DNA of 64,000 nt, taken from positions 186,001 to 250,000 of the forward strand of contig NZ_JAIGNJ010000002.1 of the NCBI RefSeq assembly GCF_019711415.1, read 5' to 3'. Shown here piece by piece: positions 28,738 through 37,211 of the stretch. Origin of the DNA: Qipengyuania vesicularis (GTDB lineage: Bacteria > Pseudomonadota > Alphaproteobacteria > Sphingomonadales > Sphingomonadaceae). A program made the translations under genes and the position numbers. Position 1 is the stretch's first letter, and every line of letters starts with the position of its first letter. Under the pieces are notes generated by a model that saw nothing but the letters and a program-made list of their open reading frames with translations, was not told the DNA's origin and made no database searches.

Positions 28738-29988
28738 ATGCAATCCCATCCCGGACTATTTCGTATCGCGTTGACGAGCGGCTGGTTCCTGCCGGTATTT
28801 GCGGCACTGGCCTTTGCGCCCGTGGTAGTCGGGATCTCCACCTATTTCGAGCCCGACTGGGCGCCGCACCGTCCACTGATGGTGTTCCTCCAGTGGGCAC
28901 TGGTTGTATATTTCGTCGGCCTGATTGCCGCAAAGAAGCTCACCGTGGTGAAGCCGGGACTATGGGTGCTCCTGGCAGCAGCTGTGCTGGTTGGTGTATG
29001 GGTTGCTTCCGCCCAGCTCAATGCGGTCAGCAAGTACTGGGTGAACTACTACCTCGCCCGTAATTTCGCGATCCTGCTGATCGGCTGGTTCGTCTATTCG
29101 ACCTTCGTGAAACGCGCCGGCGAGCATAAGCGAGCGCTGATTGCCGCCCTACTAGCTGGTAGCACGCTCCACATCCTCCTGAGCATCGTCGTTATCGGCG
29201 TAGAAGCTGGCAATCCCGACTATGATTGGAAAAACTTCTACGTCGGTGTCAGCCACACGCGCCACCTGAGTTATCGGGCGATGATCCAGATCGCGCTGGC
29301 AGCCGGGCTGTTCGCCACCTCCAAGGAAGGGCGTGAACGTTGGGCCTTCGCAGCAGCACTCATGCTGGGGCTCTATTTCGCCTGTCTGGTCGGTGGGAGA
29401 AGCGTGATCGTGATCGGTACGCTCGTGGCGATAGCCTGTGCCCTCCTCGGCACTCCGGAACTGCGGCGCAAGAACTTGCCCCTCGTGGTCGCCATGGCCG
29501 TCGCTGCAGTGCCCCTTTCGATGATTTACGTGCCGCCCGATCCTCATTGGGGCGTCATTCGCCTGCAACTAGGCTATTACGGGCAATCGGGCGAAGGCGA
29601 GGTGGCTCAGGGCCGCGTGATCCTGTGGAAGCGTGCGCTGGGCCAGATCCCGGCGCATCCGTGGATCGGCTATGGCGAAGGCCAGTTCCGTCTGCTCGCC
29701 GACGTCAAATGGCGTGTCCACCATCCGCATAGCTCGCCGCTTCAGTTCCTCGTCGCCTGGGGAGTGATCGGCACGCTCGCGGCATTCGCGCTCTTCGCCA
29801 ACGCCGTGTTCGCCGGGTTCAAGTCGATTCTCGCCAAGCGCGAGACAGTCCTCGCCCCCGCTGCACTGGTGGTGGGTCTTGGCACGGTCTCGTTGATCGA
29901 CGGCCCGTTTTTCTACGCCTATCCTGCCATGGTCTTCGTCATCGCCTGTGCGATGATCAAGGCAGCAGCAGACCAGCCTAGCGCGTAG
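28738..29988 (+). CDS. O-antigen ligase-like polytopic membrane protein
   Basis: A 416-residue protein with about ten to twelve membrane segments. A large periplasmic loop near residues 264-335 (VPPDPHWGVIRLQLGYYGQSGEGEVAQGRVILWKRALGQIPAHPWIGYGEGQF ... HHPHSSPLQFLVAWG) carries the GR...W..AL....P..GYG.G and H.H....Q.L...G patterns of the O-antigen ligase/Wzy family. It probably transfers or polymerises surface glycan at the periplasmic side. No polysaccharide cluster surrounds it. It starts at ATG 28738 after TAAGGAA and overlaps the convergent HNH gene by 11 bases. Confidence 0.85.
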   Translation: MQSHPGLFRIALTSGWFLPVFAALAFAPVVVGISTYFEPDWAPHRPLMVFLQWALVVYFVGLIAAKKLTVVKPGLWVLLAAAVLVGVWVASAQLNAVSKYWVNYYLARNFAILLIGWFVYSTFVKRAGEHKRALIAALLAGSTLHILLSIVVIGVEAGNPDYDWKNFYVGVSHTRHLSYRAMIQIALAAGLFATSKEGRERWAFAAALMLGLYFACLVGGRSVIVIGTLVAIACALLGTPELRRKNLPLVVAMAVAAVPLSMIYVPPDPHWGVIRLQLGYYGQSGEGEVAQGRVILWKRALGQIPAHPWIGYGEGQFRLLADVKWRVHHPHSSPLQFLVAWGVIGTLAAFALFANAVFAGFKSILAKRETVLAPAALVVGLGTVSLIDGPFFYAYPAMVFVIACAMIKAAADQPSA

Positions 29989-30304
29989 GCGCGTGAAAAT
30001 CTGGCGGCTTGCTCGCAACCCAGCGCAGGAACTTTGCTATCGCCTCATTGGCGACAAGGGCCTCTCGATCCTCACCGATGCGGGCCAGTTCGGTATTAGT
30101 GAAATTGGCATGGATCGCCTGGTGGCAGATCGGATGGACGGGGACAGTGAAGCGCCCCTTCTTCGATTTCGGTACCGGGTGATGATGCTGTACCCGCGTG
30201 CCGATCTCTCGCTCGCATAGCCAGCAGGTGGTGCGACCCTCGCTCAGTCCTTCTTCTCCGCGGCCTTTTTCTTTTTCATCGTGTCGTGGAAGCGATCGGC
30301 CCAA
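29978..30304 (-). CDS. HNH endonuclease-like protein
   Basis: A small protein with an HNH/zinc-finger core: TCWLCEREIG (CxxC), VQHHHPVPKSKKG (the HH pair) and VPVHPICHQAIHANF. The C-terminal end FLRWVASKPPDFHAPTR is typical of a conserved alphaproteobacterial HNH family. The ATG at 30304 gives 108 residues but overlaps glmU by 61 bases. A CTG at 30247 that overlaps the glmU TGA, with GGAG upstream, would give 89 residues starting at the conserved region and fits the tight overlaps seen elsewhere in this genome. Nuclease activity is unproven. Confidence 0.8.
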   Translation of the reverse strand: MGRSLPRHDEKEKGRGEEGLSEGRTTCWLCEREIGTRVQHHHPVPKSKKGRFTVPVHPICHQAIHANFTNTELARIGEDREALVANEAIAKFLRWVASKPPDFHAPTR

Positions 30305-31611
30305 CCGGGTTTGACCAGCTGTTCGGCGCGCACCATCCGCAGCTCGCCCGGGGCGACATCGCGGCTGACGGCGCTTCCCGCCGCAACGATAGCATCCGCA
30401 CCGATCTTGACCGGGGCGATCAGCGCGCTGTTCGAACCGATGAAGGCCCGCTCGCCGATTTCAGTGCGATACTTGAAATAGCCATCGTAGTTGCAGGTGA
30501 TCGTTCCGGCCCCGATATTCGCGCCCGCGCCCACGCTCGCATCGCCGAGATAGGTCAGGTGGTTTGCCTTGGCGCCCTCGCCCAGCGTCGCCTTCTTCAT
30601 CTCGACGAAATTGCCGACCTTGCTGCCCTTCTCCATCACCGCGCCGGGTCGCAGGCGGGCGTAGGGTCCCACTTCGCAATCCTCGCCGACATGCGCGCCT
30701 TCGAGATGGCTGAAAGCGCGGATGCGCGAGCCACTTTCCACCTTCACGCCGGGTCCGAACACCACATTGGGTTCGACCGTCACGTCGGCAGCGAGCTCTG
30801 TGTCATAGCTGAAGAAGACCGTCTCCGGTGCCTTCAGGGTGACACCGTTTTCCAGCGCCTCGTCGCGCTTAAGATCCTGCCACTGGCGCTCGGCTGCGGC
30901 GAGTTCCTTGCGCGAGTTGATCCCGACGACCTCATGCGGGCGATCGGTGACGACGGCGGCACAGGTCCTGCCGTCCTTCACCGCCACATTGACGATATCG
31001 GGCAGATAGTATTCGCCCTGAGCGTTGTCGTTATCGACCCGGTCGAGCAGGTCGAACAGGACCTCGGCACGCGCGGCCATCAGGCCCGAGTTGCACAGGC
31101 GGCAGGCGCGCTCGGCCTCGTTGGCATCCTTGAATTCGACCATCTTCTCGATCGTCATGTCCGAATGCGTGATGACGCGGCCGTATTGCAGTGCATCGTC
31201 GGGCTCGAAGCCAAGCACCACCACAGCAGGCGCATCTGCTGCGCGCAGACGGGTGAGCATCTCGCCCATCGTCTCGCTCTTGATGAAGGGGGCATCGCCC
31301 AGCAGCATCACGACATCGCCGTCGAACCCCGCCAGCGCCTCTTTCGCCCGCGCCACGGCATGCCCCGTTCCAAGCTGCGGCTCCTGCACGACGCACTCGG
31401 CGCGTTCGCCGAGCTGGCCAATGACCTGTTCGCGTTCATCGCCGACCACGACGATGGTGCGAGCAGGCGCCAGTTCCTCGACCGATGCCATGAGGTGCTC
31501 GATAATCGGGCGCCCGGCGATCGGATGGAGGACTTTGTGCAGCCCGCTCTTGAGGCGGGTGCCCTTGCCTGCGGCCAGGATCACGGCAGCGAAATCACGG
31601 TTCTTGTTCAT
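30244..31611 (-). CDS. glmU: Bifunctional UDP-GlcNAc pyrophosphorylase / glucosamine-1-phosphate acetyltransferase
   Basis: A 455-residue cytoplasmic enzyme making UDP-N-acetylglucosamine for peptidoglycan and lipopolysaccharide. The N-terminal nucleotidyltransferase has AAGKGTRLKSGLHKVLHPIAGRP near residues 12-34. The C-terminal left-handed beta-helix has many hexapeptide turns (GPGVKVESGSRI, GEDCEVGPYARLRPG, GAGANIGAGTITCNYDG). ATG 31611 (MNKNRDF) is chosen as the family start; the longer frame continues into the divergent gph leader. It is divergent from gph. Confidence 0.98.
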   Translation of the reverse strand: MNKNRDFAAVILAAGKGTRLKSGLHKVLHPIAGRPIIEHLMASVEELAPARTIVVVGDEREQVIGQLGERAECVVQEPQLGTGHAVARAKEALAGFDGDVVMLLGDAPFIKSETMGEMLTRLRAADAPAVVVLGFEPDDALQYGRVITHSDMTIEKMVEFKDANEAERACRLCNSGLMAARAEVLFDLLDRVDNDNAQGEYYLPDIVNVAVKDGRTCAAVVTDRPHEVVGINSRKELAAAERQWQDLKRDEALENGVTLKAPETVFFSYDTELAADVTVEPNVVFGPGVKVESGSRIRAFSHLEGAHVGEDCEVGPYARLRPGAVMEKGSKVGNFVEMKKATLGEGAKANHLTYLGDASVGAGANIGAGTITCNYDGYFKYRTEIGERAFIGSNSALIAPVKIGADAIVAAGSAVSRDVAPGELRMVRAEQLVKPGWADRFHDTMKKKKAAEKKD

Positions 31612-31673
31612 GGGATTGGGCCATGCCACCAATCGCTTGCAGTTTGAAGAACCATACTGCACGCACTCCCGCG

Positions 31674-32357
31674 ATGGCTCACTTCCCCTTCGATATCGTC
31701 GCCTTCGACCTCGACGGCACACTGCTCGAAACCCACCGCGACCTCGGCACGGCGGTCAATCACGCGCTGGTGCTCGGCGGGTTCGACACGGTCCCGATCG
31801 AAAGCGCGACCGACCTGATCGGTGGCGGTGCGAAGATCATGCTGAAGCAGGCGGTCGATGCGCAGGGAGGGCTGCCCGATGACGAGTTCCGCAAGCTCTA
31901 CAAGGCGATGCTCGGTTACTACTCGGAAAACAACGCAGTCCACACGCGCCCATTTCCGCATGCCGAAGCGGTGCTGGATGCGCTCAACGCCCGTACGGTC
32001 CGCATGGGCGTTGTGACAAACAAGTTCGAGGGCTTCGCGCGCTCGATCCTCACTGCGCTCGGCCTGATCGAGCGCTTCCAGTTCGTGATCGGCGGGGACA
32101 GCCTCGGCAAGGGACCGGACGGTAGCTATCTCGCCAAGCCGGCCCCCGAACCCATCTTGAAGGCGCAGGAACTCGGTGGTGGCGGCCGGATCGCATTCGT
32201 AGGTGACAGCAGCTATGATGTGAGAGCAGCGCGCGCGGCCCGCGTCCCAGTTGTCGCTGCCATGTACGGCTATTGCGACGGGACGGCAGAGGAACTGGCA
32301 GCCGATGCGGCCATCGATTCGCTCGAAGGCCTCATTCCCGCCCTCGAAGCCCTCTAG
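31674..32357 (+). CDS. gph: Phosphoglycolate phosphatase-like HAD hydrolase
   Basis: A 227-residue haloacid dehalogenase-fold phosphatase. Motif I is FDLDGTLLET, motif II is in VVTNK, the catalytic lysine is in KPAPEPIL, and motif III is FVGDSSYDV. It likely removes phosphate from 2-phosphoglycolate formed in DNA repair or photorespiration-like side reactions; HAD substrate calls are often loose. ATG 31674 (MAHFPF) is the family start. It is divergent from glmU with 62 bases between starts. Confidence 0.9.
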   Translation: MAHFPFDIVAFDLDGTLLETHRDLGTAVNHALVLGGFDTVPIESATDLIGGGAKIMLKQAVDAQGGLPDDEFRKLYKAMLGYYSENNAVHTRPFPHAEAVLDALNARTVRMGVVTNKFEGFARSILTALGLIERFQFVIGGDSLGKGPDGSYLAKPAPEPILKAQELGGGGRIAFVGDSSYDVRAARAARVPVVAAMYGYCDGTAEELAADAAIDSLEGLIPALEAL

Positions 32358-32442
32358 AAGCGCCTTCTGCCCCTACGGCATCGCGCCCAGACGAGGCCGG
32401 TGTTGCATGTGCGAAGGGAACATGGCAGTCCGCTGCACCGAT

Positions 32443-32460
32443 TGACCTTTACGTAAACGA
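32443..32460. promoter_or_regulatory. Palindromic operator-like box TTTACGTAAA
   Basis: TTGACCTTTACGTAAACG contains a perfect 10-base palindrome (TTTACGTAAA, 32448-32457) about 30 bases before the short-chain dehydrogenase start. Similar ACGTAAAC-type boxes are recalled for regulators of fatty-acid and branched-chain amino-acid breakdown in proteobacteria (LiuR/FadP type). The regulator here is inferred, not seen. Confidence 0.4.
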
Positions 32461-32486
32461 TAAACACGAAAAGCAGGAGCCCTCCC

Positions 32487-33416
32487 ATGACCATCGACTT
32501 CAAGGACAAGGTAGCCATCGTCACCGGCGCAGGCGGCGGTCTGGGCCGCGAATATGCGCTCGAGCTTGCCCGCCGCGGCGCGAAGGTCGTCGTCAACGAT
32601 CTCGGCGGTGCGCGCGACGGCACAGGCCACTCCGACATGGCGCTCCAGGTCGTCGAGGAAATCGAGAAGATGGGCGGCGAGGCGATGTCGAACGGCGGCA
32701 GCGTCACCGAATACGACCAGATGGAAAAGATGGTTGCGGACGCCAAGCAGAAGTGGGGCGGCGTGCACGTCCTCATCAACAACGCCGGCGTCCTGCGCGA
32801 CAAGACCTTCGCCAAGATGAGCCCGGAAGATTTCGAGTTCGTCCTCAAGGTTCACCTCACCGGCTCGGCTTTCGTCACCAAGGCGTGCTGGGAAACCTTC
32901 CGCGAGCAGGCATACGGCCGCATCCTGATGACCGCATCCTCGACCGGTCTGTTCGGCAACTTCGGCCAAGCTAATTACGGCGCTGCCAAGCTCGGCCTCG
33001 CGGGTCTCACCAAGACGCTCCAGCTCGAAGGCGCGAAGTACAACATCAAGGTCAACACGCTTTCGCCGGTTGCCGGCACGCGCATGACCGAAGACCTCTT
33101 CCCCGAAGAAGCCTTCAAGCTTTTCGATCCGGTGAATGTGGTCCCGGCTGCACTTTTCCTCGTCAGCGAAGATGCGCCGACCAATGCCATCGTCGGCGCA
33201 GGTGCAGGTGGCTATCACTCGGCATGGACCGTCATGAACGACGCCGTCTGGCTGCCCGATGGGGAGCGTACGGTCGAAGGCTTTGCCGCCAATTGGGACA
33301 AGATCAGCGAGTTCTCGAACCTCAAGGCCCCGCAGTCGGGCAGCGAGCAGTCGGGTGCGATCCTGACCGCGATGCAGAAAGTAACCGGCACGGGTCCGAG
33401 CAGCGCCCGCGGATAA
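32487..33416 (+). CDS. Short-chain dehydrogenase/reductase (MFE-type 3-hydroxyacyl-CoA dehydrogenase-like)
   Basis: A 309-residue NAD(P)-dependent oxidoreductase. The cofactor loop TGAGGGLG lies near residues 14-21 and the NNAG motif near 97-100. The catalytic serine is in SSTGLFGNFGQANYGAAKLGL with YGAAK. The NDLGGARDGTG segment is typical of the dehydrogenase part of peroxisomal multifunctional enzyme type 2-like proteins, which act on 3-hydroxyacyl-CoA. No hydratase domain is fused. An operator-like box before the start would fit control by a fatty-acid-type regulator. A terminator follows. Confidence 0.88.
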   Translation: MTIDFKDKVAIVTGAGGGLGREYALELARRGAKVVVNDLGGARDGTGHSDMALQVVEEIEKMGGEAMSNGGSVTEYDQMEKMVADAKQKWGGVHVLINNAGVLRDKTFAKMSPEDFEFVLKVHLTGSAFVTKACWETFREQAYGRILMTASSTGLFGNFGQANYGAAKLGLAGLTKTLQLEGAKYNIKVNTLSPVAGTRMTEDLFPEEAFKLFDPVNVVPAALFLVSEDAPTNAIVGAGAGGYHSAWTVMNDAVWLPDGERTVEGFAANWDKISEFSNLKAPQSGSEQSGAILTAMQKVTGTGPSSARG

Positions 33417-33438
33417 GTTCTTTCCGATATTGCGAAGA

Positions 33439-33475
33439 GCCCCGCCCCATCGCATGATGGCGCGGGGTTTTTCTT
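33439..33475 (+). terminator. Rho-independent terminator
   Basis: GCCCCGC pairs with GCGGGG(T) around a CCCATCGCATGATGG inner stem-loop, followed by TTTTTCTTT. It ends the short-chain dehydrogenase transcript just before the DUF4328 gene start. Confidence 0.8.
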
Positions 33476-33486
33476 TGGGGGTCTGC

Positions 33487-34332
33487 ATGAATACCGAAGC
33501 CAAGCTGCGCTCGCTGCGCACCAGTTCTCTCGTCGTCACGATCTTTGCCGCACTGTTGCTGGCCGTCGGCGTTGCCCAGCTCGGCCTCGGCGCCATGGCC
33601 GTGAGCGAGGAATACGACCGGATCGAGGAGCTTGAGCAGCTTACGCGGCAGAGCACCTATTACGGGTACCAGGCGCAACAGGCGGCGGTGCAGGCCGAAT
33701 ACAACCGGTCGGGCAGCCGCTTCTTCGCCGAGGGGCGCTTTCTATCCGGATCGGACGAGCTTACGTGGAGCGATCCGTCTGCCATCGCTTTCCTTGCCCT
33801 GGTTGCCGCCGCGCTCGGCTTCTTCATCGCCGCGATGATATGGGTCTGGCGAGCTCACGCAAACATCATCGAGGCAGGGGTTCGCGCGAAATACACCCCG
33901 GGCAAGGCGCTGGCGGCCTATCTCCTGCCGGTGGCCAACCTGATCTTTCCCTTCGAAGCCATGCGCGAACTGCACAACCGCAGCCACGGAGAGCCGGAGG
34001 ATTTTGCGCATTCGTCGGTGGAGGATGTCACCGCATGGTGGACGGCGGTCATCGTCGGCCTGCTGATCTTCAGTGCCATGATCGTGAAGATGACGCTCGA
34101 TGCCGGAACAAATCTCATCCTGATGACGCCTTTGTGGATGGAGTTCGCCATCCTCGCCTTCGCCATCGTCTTGCTGCTGGTAGGTGCACTGCTCTTTGCA
34201 GGCCTGACGCGTAGGATCGCCGCCGCCCAGGCCGAGTTCCTTCCCGAGATCGCAGCCAATGCTGACCAGTTGGAAGAACCGGCTCGCCAGTCGGTCCGCA
34301 TCCTTGGAGGCGAGGCAACGGAGCCGTATTGA
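33487..34332 (+). CDS. DUF4328 membrane protein
   Basis: A 281-residue protein with four to five membrane segments (SLVVTIFAALLLAVGVAQLGLGAMAV, AIAFLALVAAALGFFIAAMIWVW, WWTAVIVGLLIFSAMIVKMTL, EFAILAFAIVLLLVGALLFAGL). Between the second and third segments is RAHANIIEAGVRAKYTPGKALAAYLLPVANLIFPFEAMRELHNRS, the most recognisable part of DUF4328. No enzyme motif is seen. ATG 33487 follows the terminator of the previous gene and has GGGGGT upstream; the longer frame runs through that terminator. Function unknown. Confidence 0.85.
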   Translation: MNTEAKLRSLRTSSLVVTIFAALLLAVGVAQLGLGAMAVSEEYDRIEELEQLTRQSTYYGYQAQQAAVQAEYNRSGSRFFAEGRFLSGSDELTWSDPSAIAFLALVAAALGFFIAAMIWVWRAHANIIEAGVRAKYTPGKALAAYLLPVANLIFPFEAMRELHNRSHGEPEDFAHSSVEDVTAWWTAVIVGLLIFSAMIVKMTLDAGTNLILMTPLWMEFAILAFAIVLLLVGALLFAGLTRRIAAAQAEFLPEIAANADQLEEPARQSVRILGGEATEPY

Positions 34333-34333
34333 C

Positions 34334-34343
34334 GTATTAATAC
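34334..34343. promoter_or_regulatory. AT-rich palindrome GTATTAATAC
   Basis: A perfect 10-base palindrome, with a further GTAT half at 34351-34354, lies in the 55-base gap before the next membrane-protein gene. It is conspicuous in this GC-rich sequence and could be an operator or the -10 region of its promoter. Confidence 0.3.
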
Positions 34344-34387
34344 ACTAAAGGTATCACCGCTGCCATTCTTCAACGGGGAGAGATGGC

Positions 34388-35449
34388 ATGTATAGCCAAG
34401 AAGACCTGAATTCCGCCGTATCGGCGGGCGCGATCAGCGCAGAGGCGGCCAATGCCTTGCGCGCGCATGTCGCTGCACAGCGCGATGCGGTGCCTGCCGA
34501 TGCTGAGCACTTCCGCCTGATTACCGGCTTTAACGACATTTTCGTGAGCATAGGCGCGGTCATCCTTCTGATGGCCATGGCTGCGATCGGCGATGCCATC
34601 TGGAGCAACAATGATGGCCCCTCACCCGTAAGTGCGGCTCTCGTGGCCGGGACCGCTTGGATGCTGGCCGAATTCTTCACCGCGAAACGCCGCATGGCGC
34701 TCCCAAGCATCATCTTGCTGCTTGCGTTCATCGGCGGCACATTCATGACCTTTATCGGGCTTGTCGTACCGATCGTCGATGGCGGCGGACCGACTATGGA
34801 CACGATCGGCGTTCTCCTGATTGCAGGCTCCGCTCTGCTTACTGCGGGCGCGGCGTGGATCCACTGGAAGCGCTTCATGGTCCCCATCACCATTGCCGCT
34901 GGAACTGCTGCGGTCGCGGCCACCGTCATCGCGGTGCTGATTGCCATCATTGGCCCCAACAGCGACAATCTCGAGACGATCATCCTCGGTCTCGTCTTCG
35001 TTGCAGGGCTGGTGGTATTCGCCTTCGCCATGCGCTGGGACATGAGCGACCCGCGCCGAGAAACGCGCCGGAGCGACGTCGCCTTTTGGCTCCACTTGCT
35101 GGCCGCCCCGGCAATCGCCCATCCGATCTTTGCGCTGATCGGCGTAACCGAGGGCGAGAATATCGGCGCCGCAGCCGCAGTCGCCGTTCTGGGGGTCTAC
35201 ATTGCCTTCGGCATCGTTGCCCTTGCAGTGGATCGGCGTGCGCTCCTGGTGTCCGCCCTCGCCTATGTGCTGATCGCACTGACCTTCCTCTTCCGAGAGT
35301 TCGGCGCGGTGGAGCTCAACTTCGCACTGACGGCTCTGGTGATCGGTTCCGCACTCCTCACCCTCAGCGCGCTGTGGACGCCCATACGCCGCGCAGTGGT
35401 GAAAGGCCTGCCGGGCGATGTGCAGGCACGACTGCCCGCCACCGCATAA
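34388..35449 (+). CDS. Polytopic membrane protein, DUF2157-like
   Basis: A 353-residue protein. The soluble N-terminus (YSQEDLNSAVSAGAISAEAANALRAHVAAQRDAV) resembles the helical start of DUF2157-type proteins. About nine membrane segments follow, such as ITGFNDIFVSIGAVILLMAMAAIGDAIW, MVPITIAAGTAAVAATVIAVLIAIIG and IGAAAAVAVLGVYIAFGIVALAV. No transporter or enzyme signature is evident. GGGGAGAGA lies just before ATG 34388. It is followed by a strong terminator. The family assignment is tentative. Confidence 0.75.
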   Translation: MYSQEDLNSAVSAGAISAEAANALRAHVAAQRDAVPADAEHFRLITGFNDIFVSIGAVILLMAMAAIGDAIWSNNDGPSPVSAALVAGTAWMLAEFFTAKRRMALPSIILLLAFIGGTFMTFIGLVVPIVDGGGPTMDTIGVLLIAGSALLTAGAAWIHWKRFMVPITIAAGTAAVAATVIAVLIAIIGPNSDNLETIILGLVFVAGLVVFAFAMRWDMSDPRRETRRSDVAFWLHLLAAPAIAHPIFALIGVTEGENIGAAAAVAVLGVYIAFGIVALAVDRRALLVSALAYVLIALTFLFREFGAVELNFALTALVIGSALLTLSALWTPIRRAVVKGLPGDVQARLPATA

Positions 35450-35471
35450 CTAGGCCAGGAATGGACGGGAG

Positions 35472-35502
35472 AAGGGGCTCGCCGCGAGGCGGGCCCCTTT
35501 TT
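35472..35502 (+). terminator. Rho-independent terminator
   Basis: AAGGGGCTCGCC pairs with GGCGGGCCCCTT (one mismatch) around a four-base loop, followed by five Ts. It lies between convergent genes and may serve both strands, since the minus strand gives a matching A/T-flanked hairpin. Confidence 0.85.
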
Positions 35503-35506
35503 CGGG

Positions 35507-35860
35507 TCAGTCTTCGACAGCCTTGAGCAGGCGGCGTTCGATCGGAGCCATGACGCCAGCCAGCTCGTGTCCGCGCTTGAGAACCTGTCCATGCTCACCG
35601 AACAGCGTCCACATCCCCTGCCGACCGCGGAGCGAGGGGCGCTTCTCCAACCGTGCCTGCGGGCGTTCGGCGTGCCTTACGAAGGCCGCGAAGGTCGCTG
35701 CGTCCTTGGTGAAATCCATTGCATAGTCACGCCACTGACCTGCCGCGACCATCCGGCCGTAGACATCGAGGATCTTGGTGAGTTCGTCGCGCGAAAAGCC
35801 GACCTGGTTCGGCTGGCGTCCCGGAAAAGCTACGACCGTCGCGCCGAGGGGTGACGCCAT
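35507..35860 (-). CDS. DUF2794 family protein
   Basis: A 117-residue small protein of the alphaproteobacterial DUF2794 family. The visible core is VGFSRDELTKILDVYGRMVAAGQWRDYAMDFTKDAATFAAFVRHAERPQARLEKRPSLRGRQGMW. No catalytic residues, signal or membrane segment are seen. Its start overlaps the serine acetyltransferase stop by one base (TGATG), so translation is coupled. Function unknown. Confidence 0.88.
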   Translation of the reverse strand: MASPLGATVVAFPGRQPNQVGFSRDELTKILDVYGRMVAAGQWRDYAMDFTKDAATFAAFVRHAERPQARLEKRPSLRGRQGMWTLFGEHGQVLKRGHELAGVMAPIERRLLKAVED

Positions 35861-36549
35861 CAGTCGTCCGTACCGCTACGCTGGGCAGGTTCACTCGGTG
35901 CAGCAAGAGCATCGAGCTGGTCGCGCAGCGCCTTGATCTCGCCTTCCAGCTTCTCGATGCAATCGCGGCTGGGAGCGCAAGGATCGTCGCACGGCGTGCC
36001 GTAGGGGACGAATTCCTTCTTCCACTCTTCGGCGGCGATCAAATGGCTACGGGCTTTCAAGGCAACCATGGTCGCGCCTTCGGGTACTTCATCGAGCACC
36101 AGCGCATTGGCGCCGATGCGCGCGCGCCTGCCTACCGTGATCGGCCCGATAACCTGGGCGCCCGAACCGATGATAACGTCGTCGGAAATCGTGGGGTGGC
36201 GCTTGCCGCCCTTGCCATTGGTCGGGTTTGTACCGCCGAGCGTCACATTCTGGTAGATCGTGACGTTGTCACCAATTTCCGCCGTTTCCCCGATTACCGT
36301 GAACCCGTGGTCAATGAAGAAATTGCGGCCGATCTTGGCACCGGGATGGATATCGATCCCCGTCACCATTCTGCTCCAGTGATTGACCAGCCGGGCGAGG
36401 AAGAACAGATCGGCTTCGAAGAGCCAGTGGGCCATGCGATGATATGCGAGTGCCCATACCCCTGGATAGAGCAGCACTTCCCACCGTGTGCGGGGCGCGG
36501 GATCGCGCGCCTTGATCGAATCCAGATAGCTAATCAGCCGTTCGAACAT
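35860..36549 (-). CDS. epsC: Serine O-acetyltransferase (EpsC/CysE type)
   Basis: A 229-residue enzyme that acetylates L-serine with acetyl-CoA, the first step of cysteine synthesis. The left-handed beta-helix is visible in GIDIHPGAKIGRNFFIDHG, GETAEIGDNVTIYQNVTLGGT and KRHPTISDDVIIGSGAQVIGPITVGRRARIGANAL. The catalytic histidine is in DHGFTVIGE. The C-terminal tail has extra cysteines (TPCDDPCAPSRDC) and a coiled coil that could be a partner-binding end. It is short at the N-terminus compared with E. coli CysE, as is usual for the EpsC form. Confidence 0.93.
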   Translation of the reverse strand: MFERLISYLDSIKARDPAPRTRWEVLLYPGVWALAYHRMAHWLFEADLFFLARLVNHWSRMVTGIDIHPGAKIGRNFFIDHGFTVIGETAEIGDNVTIYQNVTLGGTNPTNGKGGKRHPTISDDVIIGSGAQVIGPITVGRRARIGANALVLDEVPEGATMVALKARSHLIAAEEWKKEFVPYGTPCDDPCAPSRDCIEKLEGEIKALRDQLDALAAPSEPAQRSGTDD

Positions 36550-36576
36550 GCCTGCGATCCTTTCACGTGAGGCCTC

Positions 36577-37188
36577 TCAAAGCAAGCGCGCCTGCTCAGG
36601 GCCCTGCGTCGCATCGAGCGCGTCGCGCCAGACCGACATGGTGGCTGGCACCTTGCGTTCAAGGCTGAGCCGGTCGATTTCGGCAACGATCCGCTCTATC
36701 GCCGCATAGCTTCGCTCCATCCGCGGAACGAGATAGGCGGGCGCGCCTTCGCCCAGTGCAAGCCCTCTCTGCGCGGCGTGGCTAAGCATCAGATCGGTCG
36801 CCATTTCGTCGTCGGGAGGTCCGATCTCGAGCTGGAGTGCGGCACCCATCCGGCTGCGCAAATCGGGAAGGTCGATCTGCCAACCCTGTGCATCGACGGT
36901 CAGCAAGAGCGGGTATCCGTCCTCGCGCGCCCGGTTCCAGGCGTGGAAGATCTCTGTCTCGTCCTGCCGGTCGGCGTCGTCGATCGCTCCGCCCCCGGTG
37001 TGCGAGGCAAACCACCGCGCGAACAGCGACTTCCCCGAGCGCGGAGGCCCGGCGAGGATCGCGGTTCCGAATGGCCAGTCGGCAGACGCCGCCAATGCTT
37101 CTGCCACATGCCGATTGCCGGCACCAATCACGATGCTGGCAGGCTCCTGCGGGCCGGAATGGGTCAGTGGAAGCGCGATTTGCGACAT
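36577..37188 (-). CDS. hdaA: Hda-family regulator of DnaA
   Basis: A 203-residue DnaA-homologous AAA+ protein without the DNA-binding domain. The N-terminal QIALPL (residues 3-8) fits the beta-clamp binding motif of Hda proteins. Walker A is GPPRSGKS (residues 47-54) and the Walker B-like acid is in GGGAIDDAD. The protein would promote hydrolysis of DnaA-ATP after initiation by linking it to the sliding clamp. It lies 23 bases after the DUF2066 gene, an arrangement common in alphaproteobacteria. Confidence 0.92.
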   Translation of the reverse strand: MSQIALPLTHSGPQEPASIVIGAGNRHVAEALAASADWPFGTAILAGPPRSGKSLFARWFASHTGGGAIDDADRQDETEIFHAWNRAREDGYPLLLTVDAQGWQIDLPDLRSRMGAALQLEIGPPDDEMATDLMLSHAAQRGLALGEGAPAYLVPRMERSYAAIERIVAEIDRLSLERKVPATMSVWRDALDATQGPEQARLL

Positions 37189-37211
37189 GGGGCGTGAGCC
37201 TTGCTCCGCGC

